From contig NZ_CP093379.1 in assembly GCF_022655595.1 (NCBI RefSeq), positions 1,794,501 to 1,858,500 of the forward strand: 64,000 nucleotides of DNA, written 5' to 3'. The notes below the pieces were generated by a model that saw nothing but the letters and a program-made list of their open reading frames with translations, ran no database searches and had not been told where the DNA came from. This DNA comes from Ignatzschineria rhizosphaerae. Its GTDB lineage: Bacteria; Pseudomonadota; Gammaproteobacteria; Cardiobacteriales; Wohlfahrtiimonadaceae. A program made the position numbers and the translations under genes. Below are positions 30,056-39,390 of this stretch, piece after piece. The first letter of the stretch is position 1, and every line of letters begins with the position of its first letter.

Positions 30056-30116
30056 AATTGGTTTAAGAAAAGCAAGTCTTAAACCCTGTTTGCAAGATAC
30101 AAAATAGAACCTATTT
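30056..30116 (-). repeat. Dispersed repeat, short copy C
   Basis: Read on the minus strand it starts GAAATAGGTTCTAT like copy B and continues to TATCTTGCAAAC. It then jumps to the 3' segment TTTAAGACTTGCTTTTCTTAAACC found at the end of copies A and B, as if the middle of about 80 bp were missing. GGTTTAAGA and TCTTAAACC form a perfect 9-bp hairpin here. A further fragment resembling GGCATCTTGCAGGC lies at 29984-30003 on the plus strand. Confidence 0.6.
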
Positions 30117-30136
30117 CACGATAATCAATAACGATA

Positions 30137-30218
30137 AAAAATGGAGTAAGTCTAGTAAAGTGAAACTGAATATTCTTTTATCATATTCAGCCATCGACTT
30201 TCAAACTTACTCCATTTT
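30137..30218 (-). terminator. Long compound hairpin and terminator after lpxA
   Basis: Read on the minus strand, a perfect 14-bp outer stem (AAAATGGAGTAAGT with ACTTACTCCATTTT) encloses a second stem (AAAGT/ACTTT) and a third (TGAATAT/ATATTCA). Six T follow the outer stem. It lies 20 bp after the lpxA stop and would end the pyrH-to-lpxA transcript. At 82 bp it is far larger than other terminators in the window. Confidence 0.75.
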
Positions 30219-30238
30219 GTCATTTACAATAATCGCAA

Positions 30239-31027
30239 CTAGCGAATAATACCGCGATCTTCTGTCTCTTCCAAGAACTTCACCATCTTCTCAAGATGGG
30301 GGAAATCAACAGCTAATGCTTTAATTTCAACAATTGCATCTTGTAAAGTGAGATCCTTACGATATAAAGACTTATAAGCATCTTTAGTCGCTTTGATCGC
30401 CTCTGATGAATATTGATGACGGCGTAAGCCTTCCGAGTTAATCCCTGAAGGGACAGCGCGGTAACCCGCCGCTGTAATAAAGGGGGGAACGTTACGATGA
30501 ATTCCGGATGAAAATCCCGTAATTGCGCCTTGCCCGATACGGCAACGCTGATAAATCATTGAATATCCGCCAAGAATAACATCATCTTCAATAATCGCGT
30601 GACCCGCAAGAGAAGCGCCATTAGCAAAAATAGTTCGGCTTCCGACAATACAATCATGAGCAATATGACATGTCGCCATAATCCAGTTATCATCCCCTAA
30701 CTTTGTTAGGGAATTATCCTGAACAGTACCACGACTAATACTGACATACTCACGAATAGTATTGCGATCACCAATTTCTAAGAAGACCTCATCGCCCTCT
30801 TTATATTTCTTATCTTGTGGAACTTCACCAATTGAACAAAATTGATAAAACGTATTATCTTCGCCAATTGTTGTCGGTCCTTGGATCACAACGTGCGATG
30901 TTAAAACGGTCCCTTTACCGATTTTAACATTAGGTCCAATCACACAAAAAGGACCAACCTTTACACTTTCATGTAATATTGCCGTTGGATCAATAACCGC
31001 TGTGGGATGAATCAGTGGGGTTGTCAT
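30239..31027 (-). CDS. lpxA: UDP-N-acetylglucosamine O-acyltransferase
   Basis: LpxA adds the first acyl chain in lipid A synthesis from acyl-ACP. The 262-residue protein is a left-handed beta helix of hexapeptide repeats in the N-terminal two thirds and a helical C-terminal domain. The catalytic His is in MATCHIAHDCIVG. Length equals the Escherichia coli enzyme. It overlaps fabZ by one base and is followed by the long compound terminator. Confidence 0.96.
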   Translation of the reverse strand: MTTPLIHPTAVIDPTAILHESVKVGPFCVIGPNVKIGKGTVLTSHVVIQGPTTIGEDNTFYQFCSIGEVPQDKKYKEGDEVFLEIGDRNTIREYVSISRGTVQDNSLTKLGDDNWIMATCHIAHDCIVGSRTIFANGASLAGHAIIEDDVILGGYSMIYQRCRIGQGAITGFSSGIHRNVPPFITAAGYRAVPSGINSEGLRRHQYSSEAIKATKDAYKSLYRKDLTLQDAIVEIKALAVDFPHLEKMVKFLEETEDRGIIR

Positions 31028-31488
31028 TACTCAAATGCCTCACGACGTGTACACATTAATTCAGCTTGGCAAACAAGCTGCCCATCAACATATGCTTTAC
31101 CTTCAAACGCCCAGATACCACGTTTTGCACGAAGGAACTGCACTTTAAGATCTAACGTATCACCTGGCTCTACAGGACGGCGAAAACGCGCTTTATCAAT
31201 TCCTACAAAGTAGTAAATTGACTGATCTGTTGAATCATAATCTTCTACCGATTTAAAACTTAAAATTCCCGTAGCTTGGGCTAATGCTTCTAAAATCATC
31301 ACCCCAGGCATAATGGGTTTTACGGGGAAGTGCCCTAAAAAGTAAGGCTCGTTATAAGTGACATTTTTGCGAGCATGCAAAGTTTCATTTGGAGTGTAAT
31401 CAAGTACACGGTCAATCATTAAAAAAGGATACCTATGCGGAAGGTATTTCATGATTTCATTAATATCGATTACTTTATTATCACTCAT
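31027..31488 (-). CDS. fabZ: 3-hydroxyacyl-ACP dehydratase FabZ
   Basis: FabZ dehydrates 3-hydroxyacyl-ACP in fatty acid elongation and so competes with LpxA and LpxD for 3-hydroxyacyl-ACP. The hot-dog fold protein (153 aa) has [13 protein letters not shown] at the N-terminus, the catalytic His in [12 protein letters not shown] and Glu in LEALAQ. It lies between lpxD and lpxA, the conserved place that lets the cell balance fatty acid and lipid A synthesis. Confidence 0.97.
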   Translation of the reverse strand: MSDNKVIDINEIMKYLPHRYPFLMIDRVLDYTPNETLHARKNVTYNEPYFLGHFPVKPIMPGVMILEALAQATGILSFKSVEDYDSTDQSIYYFVGIDKARFRRPVEPGDTLDLKVQFLRAKRGIWAFEGKAYVDGQLVCQAELMCTRREAFE

Positions 31489-31569
31489 ATTTATTATTCT
31501 CTATTTTTTAATATTTGATTATTACAGACTGTTTGCCGTCGATAAATCAATAGCAACTTATTAATAAAT

Positions 31570-32610
31570 TTATTTATTCTCGTTAGGTTTTAATTGATTC
31601 TCAAGTGCTTTAACTCGATCAAAAAGATCACCTAATCGCTTGATTCTGGCACTATTATAGCGCCATTCTCTATTTTCTAATACGGGCGGAATGGATGAGT
31701 ATACTTTGCCGGCTTTAAGCGGCTGACTGACTTGCGTGCCACCTGTTACAATCACATTATCTTCGATCTTCATGTGACCATTCATGCCAACACCACCGCC
31801 AATCACTACATTATTGCCAATATCCGTAGATCCTGCAATACCGGTATAACCGGCAATTACTGTATTTTCACCCACAATACAGTTATGCCCTAATTGAACA
31901 TGATTATCAATTTTAGTGCCTCGACCAATAACGGTATCTTCAATAGCACCTCGGTCAATACAACTTCCAGCCCCGATATCAACATCATCCGCCAAAATAA
32001 CACGACCTAATTGAGCTACCTTGATATAGCCTTGCGCCGTTCTCGCAAAACCAAACCCTTCAGCGCCAATAACCGCATTAGGATGCAAAACAACTCGCTT
32101 TCCTAATTGACACTCATAACGAACAGTCACCCCTGAAAAGAGATAACACTCCTCGCCCATCACTACATCACGCTCAATCACACACTGAGCATCGATATAA
32201 CTACCTGCTCCAATATTGGCATTTTCTCCAATCACACTATAGGCACCGATAGTGACATTTTCACCAATGATAGCACTTTTGGCAATTACGGCTGTGGAAT
32301 GAATCCCTTGAAAATTACGATAATCTTTTTGAAATAACTGTGTAACATAGGCCCATGCAGCATGGGTATTACCACAAACAATCGCAGGTTGCGTCACATG
32401 CTCAAAATTGCGCTCATCCACTAAGATAGCAGCGGCTTTTGTCGTTTCTAAATATTCACGGTAACGAGGGTTATGAAAAAAGGAGAGCGTTTGATCCTGA
32501 CCATGTTGAATGGTAGAAAGCCCCATAATTTCAATAGCGCCATCTCCATGAAGCGTGACTTTTTCACCCTTACTCTGTAAATAATCAAGTACTTCCTGTA
32601 ATGTCATCAT
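31570..32610 (-). CDS. lpxD: UDP-3-O-acylglucosamine N-acyltransferase
   Basis: LpxD adds the N-linked 3-hydroxyacyl chain to UDP-3-O-acylglucosamine. It has an N-terminal uridine-binding domain (about 1-105, with LSFFHNPRY), a long hexapeptide-repeat beta helix (about 110-310) with the catalytic His region in [13 protein letters not shown], and a C-terminal helix that binds ACP. Its ATG immediately follows the skp stop, with GAGGAG inside the end of skp. An 81-bp gap separates it from fabZ. Confidence 0.96.
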   Translation of the reverse strand: MMTLQEVLDYLQSKGEKVTLHGDGAIEIMGLSTIQHGQDQTLSFFHNPRYREYLETTKAAAILVDERNFEHVTQPAIVCGNTHAAWAYVTQLFQKDYRNFQGIHSTAVIAKSAIIGENVTIGAYSVIGENANIGAGSYIDAQCVIERDVVMGEECYLFSGVTVRYECQLGKRVVLHPNAVIGAEGFGFARTAQGYIKVAQLGRVILADDVDIGAGSCIDRGAIEDTVIGRGTKIDNHVQLGHNCIVGENTVIAGYTGIAGSTDIGNNVVIGGGVGMNGHMKIEDNVIVTGGTQVSQPLKAGKVYSSIPPVLENREWRYNSARIKRLGDLFDRVKALENQLKPNENK

Positions 32611-33135
32611 CTACTCCTCATTATCTTGGACTAATGTCTGAAAGATTGGATCGGTCAGATATAGTGCTTCTTTTGCAAAAAGTAATCCCGATTCTAAAAT
32701 TAGATCATAATCATAATCTTGGGCATACTGTAAAATTGCTGTATTAATCTCTCTTTGGAGTTTATATAACTCCTCATTTTTACGAAGATTAAATTCTTGA
32801 CGGGTATCATTACTGATACGAACAAACTCCCGCTCTAAATTGACAATATTACGCTCAATTTCACGAATAGAAGCAGCTTCATCACCACTACTACTCATTA
32901 ACTCACGGCGTAGACTCTCAATTTGATCGCGTTTTTTAAGGAGATACTGGTCCCGAGCAAAAAACTCCTCATTCAATAGAGAATAGATATCTTTTTCTTC
33001 AATATACTTCTCTAACAGAAGATTAATATCCACAACGCCAATCTTAAGCTCTTTAGCAAAAGCACTCGGAGTAAAAACAAGGAGAGCAGCAGTCAAAATA
33101 ACTGCTGCTCCTTTTTTAAAAAGGTGATTAAACAT
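32611..33135 (-). CDS. skp: Periplasmic chaperone Skp/OmpH family
   Basis: Skp carries unfolded outer-membrane proteins across the periplasm to the BAM complex. The protein has a signal peptide (cleavage after SAFA), a beta strand GVVDINLLLE and then a long helical, heptad-rich tentacle (about 60-140), which matches the OmpH fold. I take the ATG at 33135 as start (174 aa). The TTG/GTG codons further up extend the frame toward bamA without signal-like sequence. It sits directly after bamA, as in most gammaproteobacteria. Confidence 0.9.
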   Translation of the reverse strand: MFNHLFKKGAAVILTAALLVFTPSAFAKELKIGVVDINLLLEKYIEEKDIYSLLNEEFFARDQYLLKKRDQIESLRRELMSSSGDEAASIREIERNIVNLEREFVRISNDTRQEFNLRKNEELYKLQREINTAILQYAQDYDYDLILESGLLFAKEALYLTDPIFQTLVQDNEE

Positions 33136-33153
33136 CTCGCTCTTCACTATCAA

Positions 33154-35691
33154 TTAGTAAGGAATACCAATAGAGAACTGGAATTTCTGCTCACGATCTC
33201 CATCTTTAGTATTAAATGGTTTTGCATAAGAGAATGCAAGTGGACCAAGCGGTGATAACCAAACAAAACTCATCCCTGCAGAGTATTTTGTATCACCAAA
33301 CTCAGGCTTTTTAGGTTTCGAAGTAACGTTACCCGCATCAAAGAAGATACTCCAACGCACATCATTATTATCTGCAAATCCTGGTACTTTCATGATTAAT
33401 TCAGCAGAAGCGTTATAACGTAATGCGCCCCCTTTTGAATCATCTGTTCCATAATACTTAGGTCCTAAAGAACTTCCACGGAAGCCTCGAACAGTTCCAA
33501 GTCCACCGGCATAGAAGTTTTCATAAAAAGGTAACCCTTTTGTACCACCATAGCCCCAACCCGCCATTGCATCACCGCGAATAGAGAATACATAATCCTC
33601 ATTATCCGTTAACGGGTAATAGCTTTGATGTTTTAAATGAATTTTATAGAACTTATCATCAGATCCTGGAAGCGTTCCTGATAAGGTTGCACTATTTAAT
33701 GAACCTTCAGAGGCAAATACCGTTCTATTACGAGTATCACGATAAACACCTATGTTAGTACGATAAAGATGACGTTTACTCTTATATAAAGGCGTATCTG
33801 CAGGGCAGTAAATTCCTGTACCACAGCTCTTACCACTAATATACTCTACAACCTCTGTAGGAGATGAATGGGTTGTTTTAAGATTTAAGTTCTCATAACC
33901 AATCCCAGCACGAATCGTTGTATATTCACTAATAGGATAACCAAAGTTAAACATGAGTGAGATACCATCGGCAATATAGTTCCCGGTATCATCATAGTCA
34001 TGCTTTTGCTTGCTATAACTTAATGAAACACCAGCACTTAACCCATCTTTAGTAAGATATGGGTTCATATAATCAATACCGTAGTAGCTACCACTTTTAT
34101 TGGTTTCAGCTTGAACGTTTAACTCATGCCCTGTTCCCATGAAGTTTGGCTGATTAAATCCAGCATTTACCCCAAACTTACTATCCATCCCGTAGCTTAA
34201 ACCAAAGGTAATAGATCCGGCACTACGCTCTTTAACATTATAAGTTAAGTCAACAACACCATCTGCTACTTGCTGCGTTGAAACATCCACATCTTCTACG
34301 TGAGCAAGACGCTGAATACGAATACGCGATCTTTCAATATCACTTGCAACGAAACGTCCGCCTTCCACTTGTCTTAATTCACGGCGAAATACCTCATCAC
34401 GGGTACGTTCGTTACCTTCAATATTAATACGGTTCACATATACACGCTCACCTTGGTCAATAGCAAAAGAGTAACTGACAGTGCCATCTTCCTCATTTAC
34501 ACGAGGAATAGCATTAACGCGCGCTTGCGCATAGCCTTCATCCCCTAAACGGTCTTGAATTGCTTTAATACTCTTATTAATGACACTCGCACGATAAACC
34601 TTACCCTCTTTAATCTCCACTAAGGACATTAACTCATCTTTATCAACACTCGGGTAGTTACCCACAATTGTAAATGTGCCAAAATTATATTTTTGACCTT
34701 CATTAATATCAATATCTAAATAGATCGTATCTTGACTTGGGCTAATCGTTGCACTTGAGTAGTTTACTTCTGCTTTTAAATAACCATTATCACGATAATA
34801 TTCCTGAACTTTATCTAGCTCATCTTGAATCGTATAAGGGTCATAGCGATCTCCTGAGGAGAAAATTGTTCGTAAGCTTGATTCACGAACACGCATCTGT
34901 CTTAAAAGTTTACTATCGGAGATAGCTTTATTCCCCGTAAAGTTAATCTTTTGAATTTGCCCTGTACGCCCTTCTGAAATATCAAATTGGATTTCAGCAC
35001 GATTACGAGGTAATTCAATAATTTTTGGCTCAATGATAATCGCGTATTTACCACGAGTTTCATATGCTTTTAAAAGGTTATTTTTTGCATTTTCAATGGC
35101 TGATTGACGTAGCGTTTCACCTGGGCGGATATTGGCAGCACTAATAATCTCTGTAAGCTGCTTATCTTTAAGATCCTTGTTTCCTTTAAATGTCACTTTT
35201 GATAACACAGGAAATTCTTCTAATTGAATCACTAAATCTGTTCTAACCGTTGTCTCTCTAGGCTGACAGCGAGGATCATTCATAGTACATGGGATCTCTT
35301 CATAGACATATTCAATCTCTGGCTCTTGCGCCTCTGTTCGAATATTGCCAAAAGCGCCCCCTTGTCTAATTGCCGAGCTCTGCTTCGGTCTTGCCACTTG
35401 AACAGTAATAGATTTAGGTCTTGTTCTTCCTAAGATTCTTCCATTTTCTGTTTTTACTACGACATCTTTAAATAACCCTGTCGCATAAAGTTTTTCTACA
35501 AGATCCTTGACTGTTCCTGTTTGAACAGCAGCATCAGGATCTAAACCAAGTGTCGTAAATACCGCACCAGGATTAATCTGCTCAAGACCTTCAATTCGAA
35601 TGTCTTTAACCGCATAATTTTGCGCGGATGCAGCTGATCCAATCAATAAACTTGTTGCAAAAAAAACTTTCTTTATATCGACAATCGCCAT
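33154..35691 (-). CDS. bamA: Outer-membrane assembly factor BamA
   Basis: BamA inserts beta-barrel proteins into the outer membrane. It has a signal peptide (cleavage after AASA), five POTRA domains (about 25-485) and a 16-strand barrel with the GTVRGFRG loop-6 signature. The ATG at 35691 gives 845 residues; an earlier in-frame ATG at 35727 has no clear ribosome site. The first POTRA holds an extra segment of about 50-65 residues (about 86-151) with a pair of cysteines (135 and 142) before the conserved LVIQLEEFP strand. Flanked by rseP and skp as usual. Confidence 0.95.
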   Translation of the reverse strand: MAIVDIKKVFFATSLLIGSAASAQNYAVKDIRIEGLEQINPGAVFTTLGLDPDAAVQTGTVKDLVEKLYATGLFKDVVVKTENGRILGRTRPKSITVQVARPKQSSAIRQGGAFGNIRTEAQEPEIEYVYEEIPCTMNDPRCQPRETTVRTDLVIQLEEFPVLSKVTFKGNKDLKDKQLTEIISAANIRPGETLRQSAIENAKNNLLKAYETRGKYAIIIEPKIIELPRNRAEIQFDISEGRTGQIQKINFTGNKAISDSKLLRQMRVRESSLRTIFSSGDRYDPYTIQDELDKVQEYYRDNGYLKAEVNYSSATISPSQDTIYLDIDINEGQKYNFGTFTIVGNYPSVDKDELMSLVEIKEGKVYRASVINKSIKAIQDRLGDEGYAQARVNAIPRVNEEDGTVSYSFAIDQGERVYVNRINIEGNERTRDEVFRRELRQVEGGRFVASDIERSRIRIQRLAHVEDVDVSTQQVADGVVDLTYNVKERSAGSITFGLSYGMDSKFGVNAGFNQPNFMGTGHELNVQAETNKSGSYYGIDYMNPYLTKDGLSAGVSLSYSKQKHDYDDTGNYIADGISLMFNFGYPISEYTTIRAGIGYENLNLKTTHSSPTEVVEYISGKSCGTGIYCPADTPLYKSKRHLYRTNIGVYRDTRNRTVFASEGSLNSATLSGTLPGSDDKFYKIHLKHQSYYPLTDNEDYVFSIRGDAMAGWGYGGTKGLPFYENFYAGGLGTVRGFRGSSLGPKYYGTDDSKGGALRYNASAELIMKVPGFADNNDVRWSIFFDAGNVTSKPKKPEFGDTKYSAGMSFVWLSPLGPLAFSYAKPFNTKDGDREQKFQFSIGIPY

Positions 35692-35781
35692 TTTAAAATT
35701 CTCTATCATTAGGGCATAGAAATGCATCTATAAACTGCGTTAATATACCGAATAACTGCAAAAAATCCAACATTTATCACT

Positions 35782-37164
35782 TTAAAACCATTTTGTAATA
35801 TCAAACAAAATAATAAAAGCCATAAATGTAAAAAGAAATAAGGCCCCTAATTGCATCACGATCATCGATAACCTTGCAGGAATTCTATTTCTCCCTGCAA
35901 CGGCTTCAATTCCAAGACCCACTAAGCGACCACCATCTAAAACCGGAATCGGCAATAGATTCAAAATTCCAAGATTAACACTAAATAGTGCCATTAATTT
36001 AATAAACTCCACCCAGCCCACGCTCAGCTGTTGTCCTGCGATATTAGCAATCGTTAAAGGACCTGCCATCGTATTGAGATGCACTTGACCTGTAAACATT
36101 CGACCAATAAATTTAAAGATCAATAGTGAGTTACGATAAGTATCGATAACAGCATATTTCATGGCATCTGTAAGGGAGTACTTCTGTAATGTCTGAAGTT
36201 CTTTAAAATAGGCATCAATCATCTCTTGAGTTGGCATTAATGCCGCAACTTGCAGCATAAAGCGTCCCTCTTGATCTCGAGAAAGAGGCACTGAAAAATC
36301 GATTAACTCCCCCGCCCTTTTAACCGTGACATCGACAACAACCGCCTCTAATTCAGACTGACTTAATCGCCCCATCGTATCAAGAATATCGTGCCATGAA
36401 GAGATCTCTTGCTCATTAATACGCAAAATCTCATCCCCTTTTTTAAGCCCCGCTAGATCTGACGGGCCATCTAATACGACCTCGCCAATCATAGATGAGA
36501 GTTCAAAACCATAAGCATTTAGCCCTAAATACTCAGCAACATTTTCTCTAGCATCCAGCTTTAAAGGTGCATCTAATTCCAGAAACAATGTTTTCTGCGT
36601 ACCATCTCTTAATACTTCAACCTCAGCCTTTCCATCACCACCGAGATACTCCAAAAATCCTTGTACCATCTCATCTGAGGTTCTAATCTCTCTACCTTCA
36701 ATTGCGATCACTTGATCTTTTCGCTCAAATCCAGCGATTGCCATCGGCGTATTTACTTGTGGCGTATCAATCACCGCTTTGTAAGCTGGCACACCATAAA
36801 GATAGAGCCCAAACAAAATAACAACCGCAAACAGTAGATTAATCAAAGGCCCTGCTGCAATGACAACTGCACGCTTCCAAATAGGCTTTGCATTAAAGGT
36901 TTGCCCAATTTCTGAAGGCGCAACATCATGCGCTCTTTCGTCTAAAAATCCTACATATCCACCTAAAGGAATTAGCCCAATTCGGTACTCAACCCCATCT
37001 TTCCCCTTTCTGCTCCAAAGTTTTTTACCAAAACCAATACTAAAGGTCTGTACTTTAAAACCCAGTTTTCTGGCAGCGTAAAAATGCCCAAACTCATGGA
37101 TCGTAACGAGTACACCGATTAAAATTAAAAAACCAAAAGCTGAATTAAAAAATGTTGAAACCAT
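35782..37164 (-). CDS. rseP: Site-2 intramembrane protease RseP
   Basis: RseP cleaves the anti-sigma factor RseA within the membrane and removes leftover signal peptides. Zinc ligands are HEFGH at residues 23-27 and Asp in PVLDGGRL near residue 409. Two PDZ domains lie between (about 115-200 and 205-300), and there are four membrane helices. At 460 residues it is standard. It lies between dxr and bamA, linking envelope stress control with barrel assembly. Confidence 0.96.
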   Translation of the reverse strand: MVSTFFNSAFGFLILIGVLVTIHEFGHFYAARKLGFKVQTFSIGFGKKLWSRKGKDGVEYRIGLIPLGGYVGFLDERAHDVAPSEIGQTFNAKPIWKRAVVIAAGPLINLLFAVVILFGLYLYGVPAYKAVIDTPQVNTPMAIAGFERKDQVIAIEGREIRTSDEMVQGFLEYLGGDGKAEVEVLRDGTQKTLFLELDAPLKLDARENVAEYLGLNAYGFELSSMIGEVVLDGPSDLAGLKKGDEILRINEQEISSWHDILDTMGRLSQSELEAVVVDVTVKRAGELIDFSVPLSRDQEGRFMLQVAALMPTQEMIDAYFKELQTLQKYSLTDAMKYAVIDTYRNSLLIFKFIGRMFTGQVHLNTMAGPLTIANIAGQQLSVGWVEFIKLMALFSVNLGILNLLPIPVLDGGRLVGLGIEAVAGRNRIPARLSMIVMQLGALFLFTFMAFIILFDITKWF

Positions 37165-37330
37165 TCATTATTCCTAATATTTTGATGAAGATTAAAGCTT
37201 AAATTTCAATAACTTTAATCATTAATCATCAATACAGATTCGTGGGATGGTAATACATATAATGTCAGAATATTAAAATACCCTCAAAAATAGCAAGCAC
37301 TTAAGGCTCTCATGACACAAATCATTAAAA

Positions 37331-38500
37331 TTAAATATGTTGCGCAATCTCACGAATAGATTGATCATACGCTAACAGCGATGCTTCATCTTGCAAAGCA
37401 TGATTAGAGATAACCACGCCATCTAATACCTTTGCTAATTTATCTGCAATCTCCACAAAACGAATTTTTTTCTGTAAAAACTGTTCTACAAAAACTTCAT
37501 TTGCCGCATTTAATGCCACTAAATGTGAAGCCCCAGCAATCAGCGACTCTTTGGCTAATTGCAACGCAGGGAAAGCCACTAAATCTGGCGCTTCAAAAGT
37601 TAAGGCGCTCATCTTTGTTAAATCCAATGATTTGGCGCCAGAAACAACTCGCTGAGGATATGCTAAAGCATGCGCAATAGGAATCGCCATATCAGCTGCG
37701 CCCATTTGTGAAATCAATGAACCATCAATATATTCAACTAAAGAATGGATCATACTTTGTGGGTGAACAACCACTTGAATTTTATCAACCGGCATCTCAA
37801 AGAGAAAATGCGCTTCAATAAACTCTAACCCCTTATTCATTAAAGTCGCTGAATCAATTGTTACTTTTGCGCCCATCGCCCAGTTAGGGTGCTTTAGCGC
37901 TTGCTCTAAGGTCACCTTTTCAAGCTGCTCACGAGAAAACCCTCTAAATGGTCCGCCTGATGCCGTTAAAATCAACTGCTTCACACCTTCATAACCGGCA
38001 GTGCCATCGATATTTTTTGGCAGTGATTGAAATAACGCATTGTGCTCACTATCAATCGGTAAAATGGTTGCGCCAAACTTTTTAGCTTCCTGCATAAAAA
38101 GCGCACCACCCACCACTAACGTCTCCTTGTTGGCAAGTAAAATAGTTTTCCCCGCTCTTGCCGCAGAAAGACTAGAAAGAAATCCTTTAGCCCCGACAAT
38201 TGCCGCAACAACAAGATCAATCTCGTTTGCTTTTACCAGTGAAATAACAGCTGACTCACCCGCTTCGACTTCAACATTTAGGCCCGCCGCCTTCACTCGC
38301 TCTTTAAGCAAAAGAGCCGCAGCCTCATCTTCTAAAATGGCATAACGAGGATTAAACTCCTCACAAAGCGCAAACATCTTCTCCACACTCTTATGCGCCA
38401 CTAAAGAGTGGATCTGATAAAGATCCCGATTATTACGAATCACCTTTAAGGTTGAATCACCAATAGAGCCTGTTGCTCCTAAAATTGAAATCTGCTTCAT
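37331..38500 (-). CDS. dxr: 1-deoxy-D-xylulose 5-phosphate reductoisomerase
   Basis: Dxr (IspC) makes 2-C-methylerythritol 4-phosphate, the committed step of the non-mevalonate isoprenoid route. It has the NADPH-binding GATGSIGDSTL, the metal ligands and substrate residues in LPIDSEHNALFQ, the flexible loop near ASGGPFRGF and HPNWAMGAKVTIDSATLMNKGLE. At 389 residues it is normal. Its start codon shares one base with the stop of cdsA. The downstream product feeds UppS, encoded two genes away. Confidence 0.96.
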   Translation of the reverse strand: MKQISILGATGSIGDSTLKVIRNNRDLYQIHSLVAHKSVEKMFALCEEFNPRYAILEDEAAALLLKERVKAAGLNVEVEAGESAVISLVKANEIDLVVAAIVGAKGFLSSLSAARAGKTILLANKETLVVGGALFMQEAKKFGATILPIDSEHNALFQSLPKNIDGTAGYEGVKQLILTASGGPFRGFSREQLEKVTLEQALKHPNWAMGAKVTIDSATLMNKGLEFIEAHFLFEMPVDKIQVVVHPQSMIHSLVEYIDGSLISQMGAADMAIPIAHALAYPQRVVSGAKSLDLTKMSALTFEAPDLVAFPALQLAKESLIAGASHLVALNAANEVFVEQFLQKKIRFVEIADKLAKVLDGVVISNHALQDEASLLAYDQSIREIAQHI

Positions 38501-39384
38501 TAGATAAACTTCAATCCTACAAAGAAAAGGGGCGCTGCCGCTGTTAGCGCATCAATGCGATCTAATACACCGCCATGTCCTGGCAAGATATTACCGCTAT
38601 CTTTCATCCCGGCATGACGCTTCACAACACTTTCAAAAAGATCCCCAGAAATAGAGACGATCACCACCAAAGCACTTAATGAAACAAAGTTAAGCGTTAA
38701 TATCCATTGACTACCATTTCCAGTTAAAAGAGGCATCTCTCCCCCGGCAAATGAAGTAATCGCAATCAGAGAAAAAATCACACCGATAACCAACCCACCT
38801 AAAGCCCCTTCAATCGTTTTTCCAGGGCTAATAGTTGGCGCAAGTTTACGCTTTCCAAACTTTCTTCCGACAAAATAGGCGCTACTATCGGCAATGATAA
38901 TTAACAAGATGAGATAAAAGAGTAAAATAAGACCTTGCTGTAAAGTGACAAGTGTAATAACTAAGGCTGCTAACGACAAAATACTCACTACAAACAAAAA
39001 TTCACGATTGATAAGCAATGCTAAAGGTTTACGTGAATGAATAGAGAGTAAAAATGGCATACCGAGCCAAAAAAGCGCCATCACTATGAGCAATCCATAA
39101 ATAATGGGATTTCCCATCACAAATCTTGCAAGTGTGGCATGATCCATCACAGTGCTCTTTGCACCAGCTATCAAGACTATTGTTACCGTTAAAAGGGTAA
39201 TGCCGCCAACCCCTAGATAGATCTTTTTAGGAAAGGAAGCTAACTTTAATAGATTGCTCCACTCATTTAAACCTATCATCGCTACTAAAAAGAGTAACAA
39301 GGCAAATGCCATTGTTGGGAGAAAAATAATCGCTAATAAGGCGACAATCCCTAAAATAACGCCTGTAATAATTCGTTGCTTCAT
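38500..39384 (-). CDS. cdsA: Phosphatidate cytidylyltransferase
   Basis: CdsA makes CDP-diacylglycerol, the precursor of all phospholipids. The protein has about eight membrane helices and the C-terminal signature with SVVKRHAGMKDSGN and PGHGGVLDRID, which carries the metal-binding aspartates. The 294-residue length is usual. It follows uppS by six bases and overlaps dxr by one base, so it lies in one transcript with both. Confidence 0.96.
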   Translation of the reverse strand: MKQRIITGVILGIVALLAIIFLPTMAFALLLFLVAMIGLNEWSNLLKLASFPKKIYLGVGGITLLTVTIVLIAGAKSTVMDHATLARFVMGNPIIYGLLIVMALFWLGMPFLLSIHSRKPLALLINREFLFVVSILSLAALVITLVTLQQGLILLFYLILLIIIADSSAYFVGRKFGKRKLAPTISPGKTIEGALGGLVIGVIFSLIAITSFAGGEMPLLTGNGSQWILTLNFVSLSALVVIVSISGDLFESVVKRHAGMKDSGNILPGHGGVLDRIDALTAAAPLFFVGLKFI

Positions 39385-39390
39385 CTTTAA

